A model generated the notes under the pieces. It worked only from the letters and a program-made list of their open reading frames with translations. It was not told the DNA's origin and searched no databases. 64,000 nt of DNA, taken from Albidovulum sp. GTDB taxonomy: Bacteria > Pseudomonadota > Alphaproteobacteria > Rhodobacterales > Rhodobacteraceae. A program made the translations under genes and the position numbers. Positions 9,823 through 20,023 of the stretch are shown here, piece by piece. The stretch is from assembly GCA_028823855.1 (NCBI GenBank), contig JAPPFL010000016.1, positions 1 to 64,000 on the forward strand, read 5' to 3'. Position 1 is the first letter of the stretch; every line of letters begins with the position of its first letter.

Positions 9823-12522
9823 TTGAGCGTCAATGTAGGACATGACTCGCTCGGTGCTCGCAGTTCCATCGAGGCCGACGGTTTCAATTACCGTTTCTAT
9901 TCCATCGAAAAGGCGGGAATCGCCTGCGGCCGCGATTTTTCGCGGCTTCCGGCGGTTCTGTCGGTGATCCTGGAGAATTTGCTCCGATTCGAAGACGGGA
10001 CGACTGTTTCGAAGGAAGACATCGTCGCGTTCTCGGATTGGTGCGAGAACGGAGGGCGCAATCCAAATGAGATTTCGTTCAGGCCCGCGCGAGTGCTAAT
10101 GCAGGATTTCACCGGCGTTCCGGCCGTTGTCGATCTGGCGGCTATGAGGGACGGGATCAAGGCGCTGGGCGGCGATCCCCGAAAAATCAATCCGCTTAGC
10201 CCGGTCGATCTCGTAATCGATCATTCGGTGATGATCGACGAATTCGGCAATCCCCGCGCTTTCCAGTTGAATGTCGAACGCGAATACGAGCGAAATTCGG
10301 AACGATACCAGTTCTTGAAATGGGGCCAGTCGGCCTTCGACAATTTTCGGGTGGTCCCGCCGGGAACGGGAATCTGCCACCAGGTCAACCTCGAGTATTT
10401 GGCGCAGACGGTTTGGACGGATGTCGACCAAAACGGTCTTAGTATCGCGTATCCGGATACGCTTGTCGGAACGGACAGCCACACCACGATGGTTAACGGT
10501 CTCGCCGTTTTGGGATGGGGCGTCGGCGGAATCGAGGCGGAGGCCGCGATGCTGGGACAGCCCGTTTCCATGCTGATTCCGGAAGTCGTCGGATTTCGCC
10601 TTTGCGGAATCGCGGCCGAGGGTACGACCGCTACGGACCTCGTGCTGCGCGTTGTCCAGATGCTGAGAGAAAAGGGAGTCGTCGGCAAGTTCGTTGAATT
10701 CTACGGTCCTGGATTGGATTCACTGCCGCTGGCCGACCGGGCGACAATAGCGAATATGGCTCCGGAATACGGCGCGACCTGCGGTTTTTTTCCGGTCGAT
10801 TCGGAAACGATAAGGTATCTGCGGCAGACTGGTCGGACGAATGAACGAATCGCGCTTGTAGAAGCCTATGCCAAACAAAACCAGCTGTGGCGCGACCACT
10901 CCTACGAGCCGGTGTATTCCGACTCGCTTGAACTCGATCTTTCGACGGTCATTCCGGCCATTTCCGGGCCGAAGCGGCCCCAGGACCATACGCCTCTAGA
11001 TCAGGCGGCGAATGCATTCGCTAAAGTGTCATCCGGATATCGGCAAAGCAAGGGAGAGAGTTCCGGACGATCCGCGCCGGTCGAGGGCGAAGATTACGCG
11101 CTGAAGGACGGCTCTATCGTAATCGCAGCCATAACTTCCTGCACTAATACCTCTAATCCCTACGTTATGATTGGCGCTGGCTTGCTTGCAAGGAAGGCGA
11201 GAGAAAGGGGGCTTCGGCGGAAGCCGTGGGTAAAAACGTCTCTTGCCCCCGGATCGAAAGTTGTGACCGAATATTTGAAAGCAGCCGGCCTGCAGGACGA
11301 TCTAGACGCTCTCGGCTTCAATCTGGTCGGCTACGGTTGCACAACGTGCATCGGCAATTCCGGCCCCCTTAAGCCGGAAGTCTCGAGGGCGATCGCGGAA
11401 AGCGACTTGGTAGCGACGGCCGTACTTTCTGGAAACAGAAACTTCGAAGGCCGAATCAGCCCTGACGTGCGAGCAAATTACCTTGCTTCGCCTCCGCTTG
11501 TCGTTGCCTACTCCCTAGTCGGCGACATGAATGTCGACATTGCGCGAGAGCCTCTAGGCTTTGACGCCGAGGGCGCCGAAATATTCCTCAAGGACATTTG
11601 GCCGACGCAGACCGAGATCGCGAACCTGGTTGAAAAAACCGTTACGAGGAAGGCTTTCGTTGAGAAATACGCCGACGTGTTTCTGGGCGACGAAAGGTGG
11701 CGCAGCGTGGAAACCGAAAAGGGTCTGACATACAATTGGCCCGCGACGTCCACCTACGTGCAAAACCCACCCTATTTCGAAGGCTTGTCGGCGGAGCCGG
11801 GCGGAATTTCGAATATTTTGGACGCTAGGATATTGGTCATTCTCGGCGACATGGTTACCACCGACCACATTTCCCCCGCCGGTTCGTTTAAATCCGACTC
11901 GGCAGCCGGGCGATACCTTCAGGAAAGGCAGGTCGCGGTCCGAGACTTCAATTCGTACGGGTCTCGGCGCGGCAACCACGAAGTCATGATGCGCGGCACT
12001 TTCGCCAACATCAGAATCCGGAACGAGATGCTGGGATCCGTCGAGGGCGGCTACACGCTCGGACCTGACGGCAAGATGGTGTCGGTATTCGAAGCCGCGA
12101 TGGGCTACAAGAATGCCGGCGTGCCTCTTGTCGTCATCGGCGGCGAGCAGTACGGAGCGGGATCGTCGAGAGACTGGGCGGCAAAGGGAACGAGTCTTTT
12201 GGGTATCAAGGCCGTAATCGCCGAGAGCTTCGAGCGAATCCACCGTTCGAATTTGGTGGGGATGGGCGTTATTCCTTTCGAATTCACAGGGGGCGATACT
12301 CGAAAGTCCCTGAATTTGAGCGGTAGCGAAACTATTTCGATTTCGGAATTGCGCGATGGAATCGCGCCGCTTTCAACGGTTCCGTGTCGGATCGAATACG
12401 CGGACGGGAAAGTGCAAGAGATTGAACTCAGATGCCGGATCGACACCGAGGTCGAGATCGATTACGTGCGCAATGGCGGCGTTCTTCATTACGTTCTTCG
12501 CAGGTTTTCGCAGGCGGCATGA
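9823..12522 (+). CDS. acnA: Aconitate hydratase AcnA
   Basis: TCA-cycle enzyme that isomerises citrate to isocitrate with a 4Fe-4S cluster. The 899-residue product has the cluster-ligand motifs TSCTNTSNP and [12 protein letters not shown], the substrate segments GTDSHTTM and [14 protein letters not shown], and the swivel-domain motif [15 protein letters not shown]. Length matches AcnA/IRP1. The only suitable start is TTG at 9823, weakly preceded by GGGAA; no in-frame ATG precedes the first conserved residues. Confidence 0.95.
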   Translation: MSVNVGHDSLGARSSIEADGFNYRFYSIEKAGIACGRDFSRLPAVLSVILENLLRFEDGTTVSKEDIVAFSDWCENGGRNPNEISFRPARVLMQDFTGVPAVVDLAAMRDGIKALGGDPRKINPLSPVDLVIDHSVMIDEFGNPRAFQLNVEREYERNSERYQFLKWGQSAFDNFRVVPPGTGICHQVNLEYLAQTVWTDVDQNGLSIAYPDTLVGTDSHTTMVNGLAVLGWGVGGIEAEAAMLGQPVSMLIPEVVGFRLCGIAAEGTTATDLVLRVVQMLREKGVVGKFVEFYGPGLDSLPLADRATIANMAPEYGATCGFFPVDSETIRYLRQTGRTNERIALVEAYAKQNQLWRDHSYEPVYSDSLELDLSTVIPAISGPKRPQDHTPLDQAANAFAKVSSGYRQSKGESSGRSAPVEGEDYALKDGSIVIAAITSCTNTSNPYVMIGAGLLARKARERGLRRKPWVKTSLAPGSKVVTEYLKAAGLQDDLDALGFNLVGYGCTTCIGNSGPLKPEVSRAIAESDLVATAVLSGNRNFEGRISPDVRANYLASPPLVVAYSLVGDMNVDIAREPLGFDAEGAEIFLKDIWPTQTEIANLVEKTVTRKAFVEKYADVFLGDERWRSVETEKGLTYNWPATSTYVQNPPYFEGLSAEPGGISNILDARILVILGDMVTTDHISPAGSFKSDSAAGRYLQERQVAVRDFNSYGSRRGNHEVMMRGTFANIRIRNEMLGSVEGGYTLGPDGKMVSVFEAAMGYKNAGVPLVVIGGEQYGAGSSRDWAAKGTSLLGIKAVIAESFERIHRSNLVGMGVIPFEFTGGDTRKSLNLSGSETISISELRDGIAPLSTVPCRIEYADGKVQEIELRCRIDTEVEIDYVRNGGVLHYVLRRFSQAA

Positions 12523-12645
12523 AACTCGCCGGCGCGGCCCTGGCAAACCTCGAACCGGTGGCGAAACGCTCTCGAAAATTTTACTTGCCTTAGCGTTAGA
12601 TTAGTCGGATAGTTCCTCAAGTCGAACGAAATAGATTGGCTTGAT

Positions 12646-13629
12646 ATGAGCAAGTACAAGCTTTTGTTAGCAATTTTGGCACTGTGGCCGTGCACTGCTT
12701 TCGCGGATTTCGGGGACTTGGGGCATCCCGTCGTAGTTGAACTCTACACTTCTCAGGGCTGTTCCTCCTGTCCGCCAGCCGATAAATTCTTGCTGGAGCT
12801 GCGAAAGGACGAAAACCGGAAAATTCTGCCCCTCTCGTTCCATGTCGACTACTGGAATTCGCTGGGGTGGACTGACACGTTTTCGCACCCGAAATTTAGC
12901 GAAAGGCAGCGAAACTACGCCCGGCACAACGGTAGCAGGACAATTTACACGCCTCAGATGGTCATTGACGGGAAAGCTTTCGTTGTCGGCAGCCGGAAAC
13001 GCGATGTCAATAAAATAATTAATGGCTTTCTTTCCGAAAGAACTCGAACGGCATCGGAGAACGGGCTTCGACTCAAAAGTTGCAGAAAATCGGACAGTAG
13101 AAGAGTAATTTTCGAAGGAACCCCGAATTTGCGTCGCGGCAAGGACTATTCGCTTTATTTCTTGATAGTAAGCAATCATGTCGCAAGCGTGGACATTGCA
13201 CGGGGCGAAAATGCGAGACGCGCGATTTCATACGGAAACGTAGTTCAAGAAATCAGGGAATTGAAATGGACGGACATAAATTTCGGAATTGCTGAATTCC
13301 GCGCGGAAATCGATCGCGACAACCAGACAGGGCTGGTGCTTTTGCAAGAAAACAAGTTCGGTCCAATTCTCGCTTCCGCCGAAATCGTCGATGACGACTG
13401 CGCAGACCTTGACCGGCTCCATCAAAGCGCAAGCCTGGAAGCGGCGAATGTCGCCGACGTGGCGATGGGCGTCGCCGCCTGGGCCGACCTTTTCGTGAGC
13501 GGCGAATGGTTCGCCGCGACCGCTTTGAATGCGGCCGTATTGGACTCGCACGGCGAACATCAGGTTTTCAAGGAGATTTTCGAAATGGACGTCGATGCGG
13601 CTGTCGCCTCGATTGGCGAGCGCCCCTAG
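12646..13629 (+). CDS. DUF1223 thioredoxin-fold secreted protein with C-terminal extension
   Basis: Predicted exported protein of unknown function. An N-terminal signal peptide (KLLLAILALWPCTAFA) precedes a DUF1223-type domain: VELYTSQGCSSCPPAD carries a CxxC redox-like site (CSSC), followed by HVDYWNSLGWTD and YTPQMVIDG. DUF1223 genes are often found next to acnA in Alphaproteobacteria, as here. The protein is 327 residues; the DUF1223 core appears to end near residue 245, leaving an acidic, alanine-rich tail of about 75 residues that I do not recognise. The tail may be a genuine extension or the result of a lost stop codon. Confidence 0.8.
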   Translation: MSKYKLLLAILALWPCTAFADFGDLGHPVVVELYTSQGCSSCPPADKFLLELRKDENRKILPLSFHVDYWNSLGWTDTFSHPKFSERQRNYARHNGSRTIYTPQMVIDGKAFVVGSRKRDVNKIINGFLSERTRTASENGLRLKSCRKSDSRRVIFEGTPNLRRGKDYSLYFLIVSNHVASVDIARGENARRAISYGNVVQEIRELKWTDINFGIAEFRAEIDRDNQTGLVLLQENKFGPILASAEIVDDDCADLDRLHQSASLEAANVADVAMGVAAWADLFVSGEWFAATALNAAVLDSHGEHQVFKEIFEMDVDAAVASIGERP

Positions 13630-14378
13630 ATGATGAACAATTTGGGCGAAGATGCTGTTGCGAAAACCGACTCGTCAACCGCGCGGGAACCGGTTCAGGG
13701 TTTTGAAATACTGAAATTTGACGGTCGCAATTGATAAATTTGGAAGCTCTTCTTTCCACGAAGAATGCTTATTCGCATTCGTTTTGACCAGCTACGCTCG
13801 GGTGCGCGACCGAATATCTGCGGCATCCAGGTTCAAGTGCATATCCGTTTTTGGAACGACGTCGCCGTAGAAAACCTATTTTGATCGATTCGATCATTGA
13901 CCGCACGGCAATTCTCGAAAAAAGTGAACTTTGGCAATTCGCAAAAGATATTCTCGCGAACCGAAGAGCATTCCGCTGTCAAGTCTCTGCTAACGGCTAT
14001 GGAGAAATGAATTGGCCCTTCCCGTGCGTCGACCCGGGCTAACTTGCCATCTCCATTGCGCAAGCAAATCGGGGTCCGACTTGGAGCCTTTCAAGCTATG
14101 CGGATAGCATCCGGTAGCCAAGAATGCGCTTGCGGCGCGCAGCCCAGGGTATCCTGTCGATATGGCGAAGGGTCCGTAACGGGCAGCGAACCTAGCAAGT
14201 TCAACGCATCGCATTGAGCGCTAGGATCGGATTCGATTCGAAGGGGCGGATGCGTTGGTCCGCCTCACTATCAGGTGTGCGGATTTGCGCGAGTCGGCCC
14301 ATAAACGGCCTTTGGGGACGAATTGGCCGAATTTGCGAAATCTAGGCGGAAACGAGAACGAATGGCGGCCCCCTTAGG
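13630..14378. other. Gene-free region between DUF1223 gene and lysR
   Basis: About 750 bases with only short open frames on both strands, none with a recognisable motif, signal peptide or good ribosome site. I see no tRNA, no strong hairpin and no repeat. It may be decayed sequence. Confidence 0.5.
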
Positions 14379-15257
14379 TTAATTCCGTGCAATTGCAAGT
14401 CGATTTAATGCTCCGAGAACAGACTGGTGCACGAACTTTTTTGTCGCGTCCGGACGATATAGGAGGCCAATACTCCGGAATATCGGCGGCGAACCAAATT
14501 CCAGCTTGCGCAATCGAGAATTGGAATGTCCCGCATCGCCTACATCGGGAAGTACTGAAGCTCCGAACCCGAGCTGTACCATTAAATGAATGGCTTCTAT
14601 AGATTGGAGTTCCGCTCTTGTATCGGGTTTCAGTCCCAGCTCTGCCAGCCGTTCCTCAATCATCGGCGCTACCCAGGCGTTGCGGTTGAATCTAATATAC
14701 GGGCGAACCGAGAAAATAGCTTCCGCAGTAGCCTCTTTTGATTGCGGAGGAGCGAGAACAACGATCTTTTGGCTCGAGACTTCGTGCCACGCGAAAACAC
14801 GCCCTAGTTTTCTAGGCTGATGCATTAGCGCAAGGTCGAGTTCGCCGCGTTCGACCATGGCCATTAGGTCGCCGGAAAGGCCGGAAGCAACGTTGACGGT
14901 CAGTTCGGGGCAGTCTTCACGCAGTGCGACGAGAACGCGCGGCAAGATATTCGTAAGTACGGATGGGATTGCGCCGAGCCGAAGGACGTTCCGGAATCCA
15001 TGCGTTTCGCCGAGCGCGATGCGCATCTCCTCGAATTCGGCAACAATCGAACTGGCGTATCTAAGCGCGATTTCACCCGCTGCGGTTAGTCGAGGCGGGC
15101 GCTTGCTTCGATCAAATAGCTTTGCGCCCAGGGAGCGCTCCAAGCCCGATATCTGCATGCTAATTGCCGACTGGGTTACATTGAGCGCGCCGGCAGCTAG
15201 CGCGAAAGATTTGTAGCGGCCAATCGCGTGGAGAGCTCGAAGTTGAAGAATGGACAT
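14379..15257 (-). CDS. LysR-family transcriptional regulator of the sulfonate cluster
   Basis: DNA-binding regulator, about 292 residues, normal LysR length. The N-terminal winged helix-turn-helix is clear (FALAAGALNVTQSAISMQISGL in two pieces: FALAAGALNVTQ, then SAISMQISGLE), followed by the linker and a periplasmic-binding-like effector domain. Start is the ATG at 15257; AAGG lies upstream. It is divergent from tctC across a 136-base AT-rich gap with palindromes, the standard layout for a LysR regulator controlling its neighbour. Inference: it senses sulfoacetate or a related sulfonate and controls tctCBA-sauS-xsc-soeABC. Confidence 0.88.
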   Translation of the reverse strand: MSILQLRALHAIGRYKSFALAAGALNVTQSAISMQISGLERSLGAKLFDRSKRPPRLTAAGEIALRYASSIVAEFEEMRIALGETHGFRNVLRLGAIPSVLTNILPRVLVALREDCPELTVNVASGLSGDLMAMVERGELDLALMHQPRKLGRVFAWHEVSSQKIVVLAPPQSKEATAEAIFSVRPYIRFNRNAWVAPMIEERLAELGLKPDTRAELQSIEAIHLMVQLGFGASVLPDVGDAGHSNSRLRKLEFGSPPIFRSIGLLYRPDATKKFVHQSVLGALNRLAIARN

Positions 15258-15260
15258 CAA

Positions 15261-15393
15261 AGCCGCCTTAAATTCAAGATATTTTAATTAAAAATCAAAA
15301 TTTAGCATTTGTAAATTCGTAAATTTGAATTTATTTTCTTCCTAGGCCAAGTGTGCCGCCCAAAGGCGGCGACCGGTTCAATGGAGGGAACAA
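15261..15393. promoter_or_regulatory. Divergent promoter/operator between lysR and tctC
   Basis: Very AT-rich 133-base gap in an otherwise GC-richer region. It contains a perfect 12-base palindrome TTTTAATTAAAA (15282-15293) and a second inverted repeat AAATTC-N8-GAATTT (15313-15332). Such dyads between a LysR gene and a divergent target are typical operator positions. GGAGG precedes tctC at the right edge. No exact LysR consensus is claimed. Confidence 0.45.
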
Positions 15394-16395
15394 ATGGAAC
15401 ACAAGCTGAATGAAGTGATGAAATCCGCTGCAGCCGCGGTCGCGCTTTCGGCCTGCGCAAGTTTGGCGCAATCGGAAGGACTTCCGGCAAAGCCGGCGGG
15501 TTTCGGGGACAGGCCTCTCACCATGATTGTGCCGTTCGGTCCGGGCGGCGGTTCAGACCAACTCGCTCGCGCCATGGCCAAGGCGATGGAGGAAGAAGCC
15601 GGGCTTGCCTTTCAAGTGGTCAACAAGCCGGGAGGCGGCGGCACCGCCGCGATACCGGATTTCATGCTGGCGCCAGCGGACGGGTATACGGTTCTTGAGC
15701 ACATAGACAACGCCGTATCGGCCTACGCAAACGGCGACATCAGGGAGAATCCGGCCGTCGATTGGGTGCCTCTCTGCATGACGCAGATCACATTTAGCCA
15801 GATATATATAAGGGCAGATGAAGATCGCTTCACCGACTGGGCAGCCTTCGTGGAATTTGCGAAAGCCAATCCCGGAGAAGTGACCATGGCCAATCTCGGA
15901 AGAGTCGGTTCGATGGAACTCGTGGTTATGCACCAGCTATCCGAAGCCCTTGGACTGGATGTCAAGCAGATCGCGTTCGACAAGCCGGCAGAACGGTACG
16001 GGGCGCTGATCGGCGGTCATGTAGATGTCTTGTTCGAACAGCCGGGCGACGTGCGCAGCTTCCTGGATGCGGGCCAAATGAAGCCAATCTTGACTTTCCT
16101 CAACGACCGGCCGGACGCCTTTGCAGGCGTGCCGACGCATCGCGAGTCGGGTGCCGATTTCGAAGCGTTGACTCGCTTCCGCGGATTCTATGTCAAAAGC
16201 GGCGTGCCGGAGGACAGAGTCGAATATTTGGCCGCCGCCTGCGCCGCCGGTTTCGAAAATGCGGAATACGCCGAATTCAACCGGAAGAAGTATATGCACT
16301 TGATTGATAGCTACCGCGACATCGAGGGTTCGATTGAGCTAATAAACGGCGCCGTGGAAACTTACCGCGCAATGTACGAGCAACTTGGAATTTAG
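15394..16395 (+). CDS. tctC: Tripartite tricarboxylate (TTT) transporter solute-binding protein, TctC family
   Basis: Periplasmic receptor of a TTT importer. 333 residues: signal peptide to about residue 26 (ending SLAQSEG), then the TctC/Bug fold with the ligand-loop motifs IVPFGPGGGSDQLAR and VVNKPGGGGT, both characteristic. Start ATG is preceded by GGAGG. It is followed by a strong hairpin, then tctB and tctA. TctC proteins bind varied carboxylates; its place in front of sulfoacetate genes suggests a sulfonated carboxylate such as sulfoacetate, but the ligand is inference. Confidence 0.9.
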   Translation: MEHKLNEVMKSAAAAVALSACASLAQSEGLPAKPAGFGDRPLTMIVPFGPGGGSDQLARAMAKAMEEEAGLAFQVVNKPGGGGTAAIPDFMLAPADGYTVLEHIDNAVSAYANGDIRENPAVDWVPLCMTQITFSQIYIRADEDRFTDWAAFVEFAKANPGEVTMANLGRVGSMELVVMHQLSEALGLDVKQIAFDKPAERYGALIGGHVDVLFEQPGDVRSFLDAGQMKPILTFLNDRPDAFAGVPTHRESGADFEALTRFRGFYVKSGVPEDRVEYLAAACAAGFENAEYAEFNRKKYMHLIDSYRDIEGSIELINGAVETYRAMYEQLGI

Positions 16396-16403
16396 TCGGA
16401 TTT

Positions 16404-16430
16404 GGCGGAAGGCGAATTGCGCCTTCCGCC
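16404..16430 (+). terminator. Intercistronic hairpin between tctC and tctB
   Basis: Perfect 11-base inverted repeat GGCGGAAGGCG / CGCCTTCCGCC with a five-base loop, nine bases after the tctC stop. There is no run of T after it, so it is more likely an mRNA-stabilising or partial attenuating element that lets the binding protein be made in excess over the membrane subunits. Confidence 0.65.
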
Positions 16431-16490
16431 AGGCTTGAATTTGAACGCAATTGCCGCAGTCCAAACCGTACTTCGGAAAACCGGAAATCG

Positions 16491-17063
16491 ATGGCCGTAA
16501 AAGGAATTTTCGACGCCGGCTCTCGGAATGGAGGAGAATTTTGGAAATCGTTCGGCGAGCTAAGTGCATGGCTCCTGCTTTGCGGTCTGATCTACTCGCA
16601 GACTCAACTGTTTGACCGCGAAATCCCCGAATACGAGTTTGGCGTCGCGGGATGGCCCAGGGTTCTTTGCATAGCGGCAGCACTCGGAGCGGTCGCCCAG
16701 TTTTGCCTTCAGCGACTCGCCGCGCGGCGGACCGTTGAAAAATCGCCGGAAGCGGAGCATGCCGGCTTCGTCGGCTGGCGCGCCGTTGCGCAACGCACGG
16801 CGATATTCGCGTTTCCCCTTTTGTGGCTTGTTCTGGCTCCGAGAGTAGGATTCTATTTGTCGGCGCCTTTTTTCGTGGCTGGAATGCTTGTGCTCATGGA
16901 AGTTCGCTCGCCGACCAGAGTGATCGCCGTTACCGGCGCGATCTACGCGCTAGTGCTATTGCTTTTTACTCGGCTGTTTTTCGTCGCTTTGCCGGTTGGA
17001 CGGATTGAAGCGTTCTACGATGCGAATGTCGCGATAATCGGTTTCGCGCGCATCGGGCTTTAG
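16491..17063 (+). CDS. tctB: TTT transporter small membrane subunit, TctB family
   Basis: The 190-residue protein has four hydrophobic segments and the loose TctB pattern, including YSQTQLFDREIPEYEFGVAG split across the first loop. TctB is poorly conserved, so the call rests on size, topology and position: it lies between tctC and tctA and ends two bases before the tctA start. Confidence 0.85.
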   Translation: MAVKGIFDAGSRNGGEFWKSFGELSAWLLLCGLIYSQTQLFDREIPEYEFGVAGWPRVLCIAAALGAVAQFCLQRLAARRTVEKSPEAEHAGFVGWRAVAQRTAIFAFPLLWLVLAPRVGFYLSAPFFVAGMLVLMEVRSPTRVIAVTGAIYALVLLLFTRLFFVALPVGRIEAFYDANVAIIGFARIGL

Positions 17064-17065
17064 CG

Positions 17066-18589
17066 ATGGATCAGTTTATCCAGGGCACCATGAATCTGTT
17101 CGGGGACTGGCACGCCCTTCTGATATTCACCATGGGACTGCTGGGCGGAATGATTTTCGGCGCGACTCCGGGCGTCAACATGCTGACTCTAGGCGCCGTC
17201 GTTCTACCGTTTACGGTTACGATGCTTCCTGAGCACGCGATCATGCTGTTTTCAGTCATTTATTGCGCCGGCGTGTTCGGCGGCGCAATAACCGCCATTC
17301 TATTCAATATCCCCGGGGCTCCGGAAAACGCGCCGACGTGTTTCGACGGCTATCCGATGACTCTTCGCGGCGAAAGCGGAAAAGCGATCGGCGCGGCTGT
17401 AAGCTGTTCCGCGATCGGCGGTCTGGCATCCGTGATTTTGATGATGTCGGCGACCGGCGCAATTGCTGGATGGGCAATCAGGGCATTCGGTCCTCAGGAG
17501 ATATTTGCTCTCATATTCTTCGGTTTGGCGGTTTCGGCTTCCATCGGAGCGCGAACGCTGTGGAAGGGATGGCTGTCGGTAATGGCCGGGCTGCTCATCG
17601 CCACAATCGGAACGGACCCGGTAGGCGGAATACCCAGGTTCAACGAAGGCTCGCTTTTGGGGCTATCGTTTCATTCATACTATCTTTCCGCCGGAATCCA
17701 TTTCATCCCGATTATTCTGGGCTTTTTCGCGGTATCTGAAGTTTTCGCCCAGGCCATGAACATCGCAATTGGAACGCGCGAACGGCCCCAAGCGGGATTG
17801 GAATTTCCGTCGGCTGCGGAATTCTGGCGCGTGCGATGGACAATGCTGCGATCCGTGGCGATAGGATTTTTCGCGGGCATACTGCCGGGAATCGGAGCGA
17901 CGCTAGCGGCTTTTTTAGGCTATAGCCAAGCTCAGCGATGGTCTAGGAACCGGAAGAATTTTGGCAAGGGCGAAATCGAAGGCGTCGTAGCTTCGGAGAC
18001 CGCCAACAATGCCGCCACCGGCGCAGCGATGATACCGCTGCTGGCTCTCGGCTTGCCCGGCGGCGCACTGACAGCGATGATGATGGGCATATTTCAGATT
18101 CACGGCATGGAGCCGGGCCCATTGATTTTCATCAACTCCGGCGATCTGGTTTGGGTCACCTTCGCCGCGATGTTCTGGGCCAATCTTCTGATAATTTTCC
18201 TCGGTTGGCTACAGACCAAAACGGTTGTTCATTTGCTTCGAATTCCATTCCGCTGGCTGGCTCCCGGCATACTCATGCTTGCAATCGTGGGAGCCTACGC
18301 GCTCAGGAACCTTTTCATCGATGTCTGGGTCATGTTCATTGCGGGCATCGCCGGATACCTCCTTAGGCGAACCGGCTATTCCGCCGCTGGGGTCGTACTC
18401 GGCTTGATTCTGGGAAAGCTGGGCGAATCCGCGTTTACGAAATCGATGCAGCTTATGGACTATAGCTTTCTCGGTTTTTTCGAGCGTCCGGTAGCGGCCG
18501 CGCTGATTTTGCTTGGATTCGCGGCTATCGGACTAAGTATCGCCGGCGAGTTTCGTCGACGGGACGAGCAAAGGGCTCTGCTGGACTAG
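17066..18589 (+). CDS. tctA: TTT transporter large permease, TctA family
   Basis: Main membrane component of the TTT importer, 507 residues with about eleven or twelve membrane segments. It has the signature GATPGVNMLTL near residue 33 and the second half-repeat motif GILPGIGATLAAFLGYSQ, plus NIPGAPENAPTCFDGYP. Directly follows tctB (two bases) and precedes the sauS-like gene by 15 bases, so transporter and enzymes are in one operon. Confidence 0.93.
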   Translation: MDQFIQGTMNLFGDWHALLIFTMGLLGGMIFGATPGVNMLTLGAVVLPFTVTMLPEHAIMLFSVIYCAGVFGGAITAILFNIPGAPENAPTCFDGYPMTLRGESGKAIGAAVSCSAIGGLASVILMMSATGAIAGWAIRAFGPQEIFALIFFGLAVSASIGARTLWKGWLSVMAGLLIATIGTDPVGGIPRFNEGSLLGLSFHSYYLSAGIHFIPIILGFFAVSEVFAQAMNIAIGTRERPQAGLEFPSAAEFWRVRWTMLRSVAIGFFAGILPGIGATLAAFLGYSQAQRWSRNRKNFGKGEIEGVVASETANNAATGAAMIPLLALGLPGGALTAMMMGIFQIHGMEPGPLIFINSGDLVWVTFAAMFWANLLIIFLGWLQTKTVVHLLRIPFRWLAPGILMLAIVGAYALRNLFIDVWVMFIAGIAGYLLRRTGYSAAGVVLGLILGKLGESAFTKSMQLMDYSFLGFFERPVAAALILLGFAAIGLSIAGEFRRRDEQRALLD

Positions 18590-18604
18590 GGGAGGACGAA
18601 CGGT

Positions 18605-20023
18605 ATGGACGCAATCACCGAACTAGACAGTTTCGAGCGTCGAATGGTCGCGGACCTCGTCGAGCGCGCCAAGCGGTCGATGGCGGACTTCGGCAAATGC
18701 GACCAGCGCAGCGTCGACGATGCCGTAACTGCGCTCGCATGGTCCCTGTACAAGCCCGAGAACGCCAGAATGCTTGCGGAAATGGCGGTAGCCGACACAG
18801 GAATGGGAGACGCCGACTCGAAATATGTCAAAAACACGCGAAAAACTTTCGGCACGCTGCGCGATCTTCTTCGCGCCAAAACCGTTGGCCTTATCGGCGA
18901 AGACAGAGACAAGGGGCTAGCCTATTTCGGAAAGCCGGTTGGCGTCGTAGGGGCCGTTTGCCCGTCGACGAACCCAGCGGCGACTCCGGTCAACAAGGCG
19001 ATGATGGCTGTCAAGGGCGGAAACGCCATAATTATTGCTCCTTCGCCATCGGGATATTTGACGACGGAAAGAACGGTAGAATTGATGCGATCGGAACTGG
19101 CGAAGGCCGGACATTCCGAGGACTTGGTGCAGATCCTTCCCGCTCCCGTCAATAAGGCAACGACACAGGAACTTGTGGCGCAAGTCGATCTCGCGGTCGT
19201 GACCGGCTCGCAGGACAATGTGCGACGCGCGATGCGCTCGGGCACCGTGGCCATCGGTGTCGGAGCGGGAAACGTGCCCGCGATCATCGACGGAAGCGCG
19301 GACCTAGACGATGCGGCGCAGAAGATCGCTCGATCAAAGACATTCGACAACGCGACGTCGTGCTCTTCGGAAAACGCGATCATCCTGCTCGATTCGATTT
19401 ATGAACGAGCCATTGAAGCTCTCGAACGTGCGGGGGGCTGGCTCTGCGATGCCGCCGAAAGAGATTCGATCACGCAAGAGCTTTGGGTCGGCGGAAAATT
19501 GAATCGCCGCGCGATCGCCAAGGATGCGCGAACGCTTGCCGCTTTATTCGGCCTTCGCACCGGCTCGGAAAATCGAAAATTTTTCATGGTCGAAGAAGCT
19601 GAAGTCGGAGGAAAGAGGAGTTTCGCGGACGAAAAGCTTTCTTTGGTACTCGCGCTGTACCGCGCCAGGGACTTCGGCGACGCTAAGCGAATCGTCCGGG
19701 AAATTCTTGAAGTCGCCGGATTGGGACATTCGGTCGGAATCCACACGCGCGACATGGCGAGGGCAAGGGAGCTGGCGGCGGAAACAGACGTTGTTCGCGT
19801 CCTTGTCAACCAGGCGCATACCTTCGGCAACGGCGGAGGTTTCGACAATGCCCTCCCGTTTACGCTTTCCATGGGAGGAGGCACATGGGCGGGCAACACG
19901 ATTGACGACAACTTGAACTACCGCTGCTTTATAAACGTGACGCGCTTGGTGACTACAATTCCCGAGGACAAGCCGTCGGAAGAAGAACTGTTCGGCACCT
20001 ATTGGAAGAAGTTCGGAAAATGA
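18605..20023 (+). CDS. sauS: Sulfoacetaldehyde dehydrogenase (acylating), SauS-like
   Basis: CoA-acylating aldehyde dehydrogenase, 472 residues. In this pathway it reduces sulfoacetyl-CoA to sulfoacetaldehyde with NAD(P)H. The catalytic cysteine sits in FDNATSCSSENAII (Cys253), the form seen in acylating dehydrogenases of the EutE/SauS type, with the cofactor segments VGVVGAVCPSTNPAATP and TGSQDNVRRAM. Specificity is inferred from context: it lies between a solute importer and a CoA ligase, with xsc downstream, and the reported sauS genes catalyse exactly this step. An ethanolamine-type acetaldehyde dehydrogenase is the alternative, but no other eut gene is present. Its stop overlaps the next gene by four bases. 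Confidence 0.82.
   Translation: MDAITELDSFERRMVADLVERAKRSMADFGKCDQRSVDDAVTALAWSLYKPENARMLAEMAVADTGMGDADSKYVKNTRKTFGTLRDLLRAKTVGLIGEDRDKGLAYFGKPVGVVGAVCPSTNPAATPVNKAMMAVKGGNAIIIAPSPSGYLTTERTVELMRSELAKAGHSEDLVQILPAPVNKATTQELVAQVDLAVVTGSQDNVRRAMRSGTVAIGVGAGNVPAIIDGSADLDDAAQKIARSKTFDNATSCSSENAIILLDSIYERAIEALERAGGWLCDAAERDSITQELWVGGKLNRRAIAKDARTLAALFGLRTGSENRKFFMVEEAEVGGKRSFADEKLSLVLALYRARDFGDAKRIVREILEVAGLGHSVGIHTRDMARARELAAETDVVRVLVNQAHTFGNGGGFDNALPFTLSMGGGTWAGNTIDDNLNYRCFINVTRLVTTIPEDKPSEEELFGTYWKKFGK

Noticed and set aside
18605-20023. Ethanolamine/propanediol-type acetaldehyde dehydrogenase
   Set aside because: No microcompartment or eut/pdu genes nearby; neighbours are sulfonate genes.
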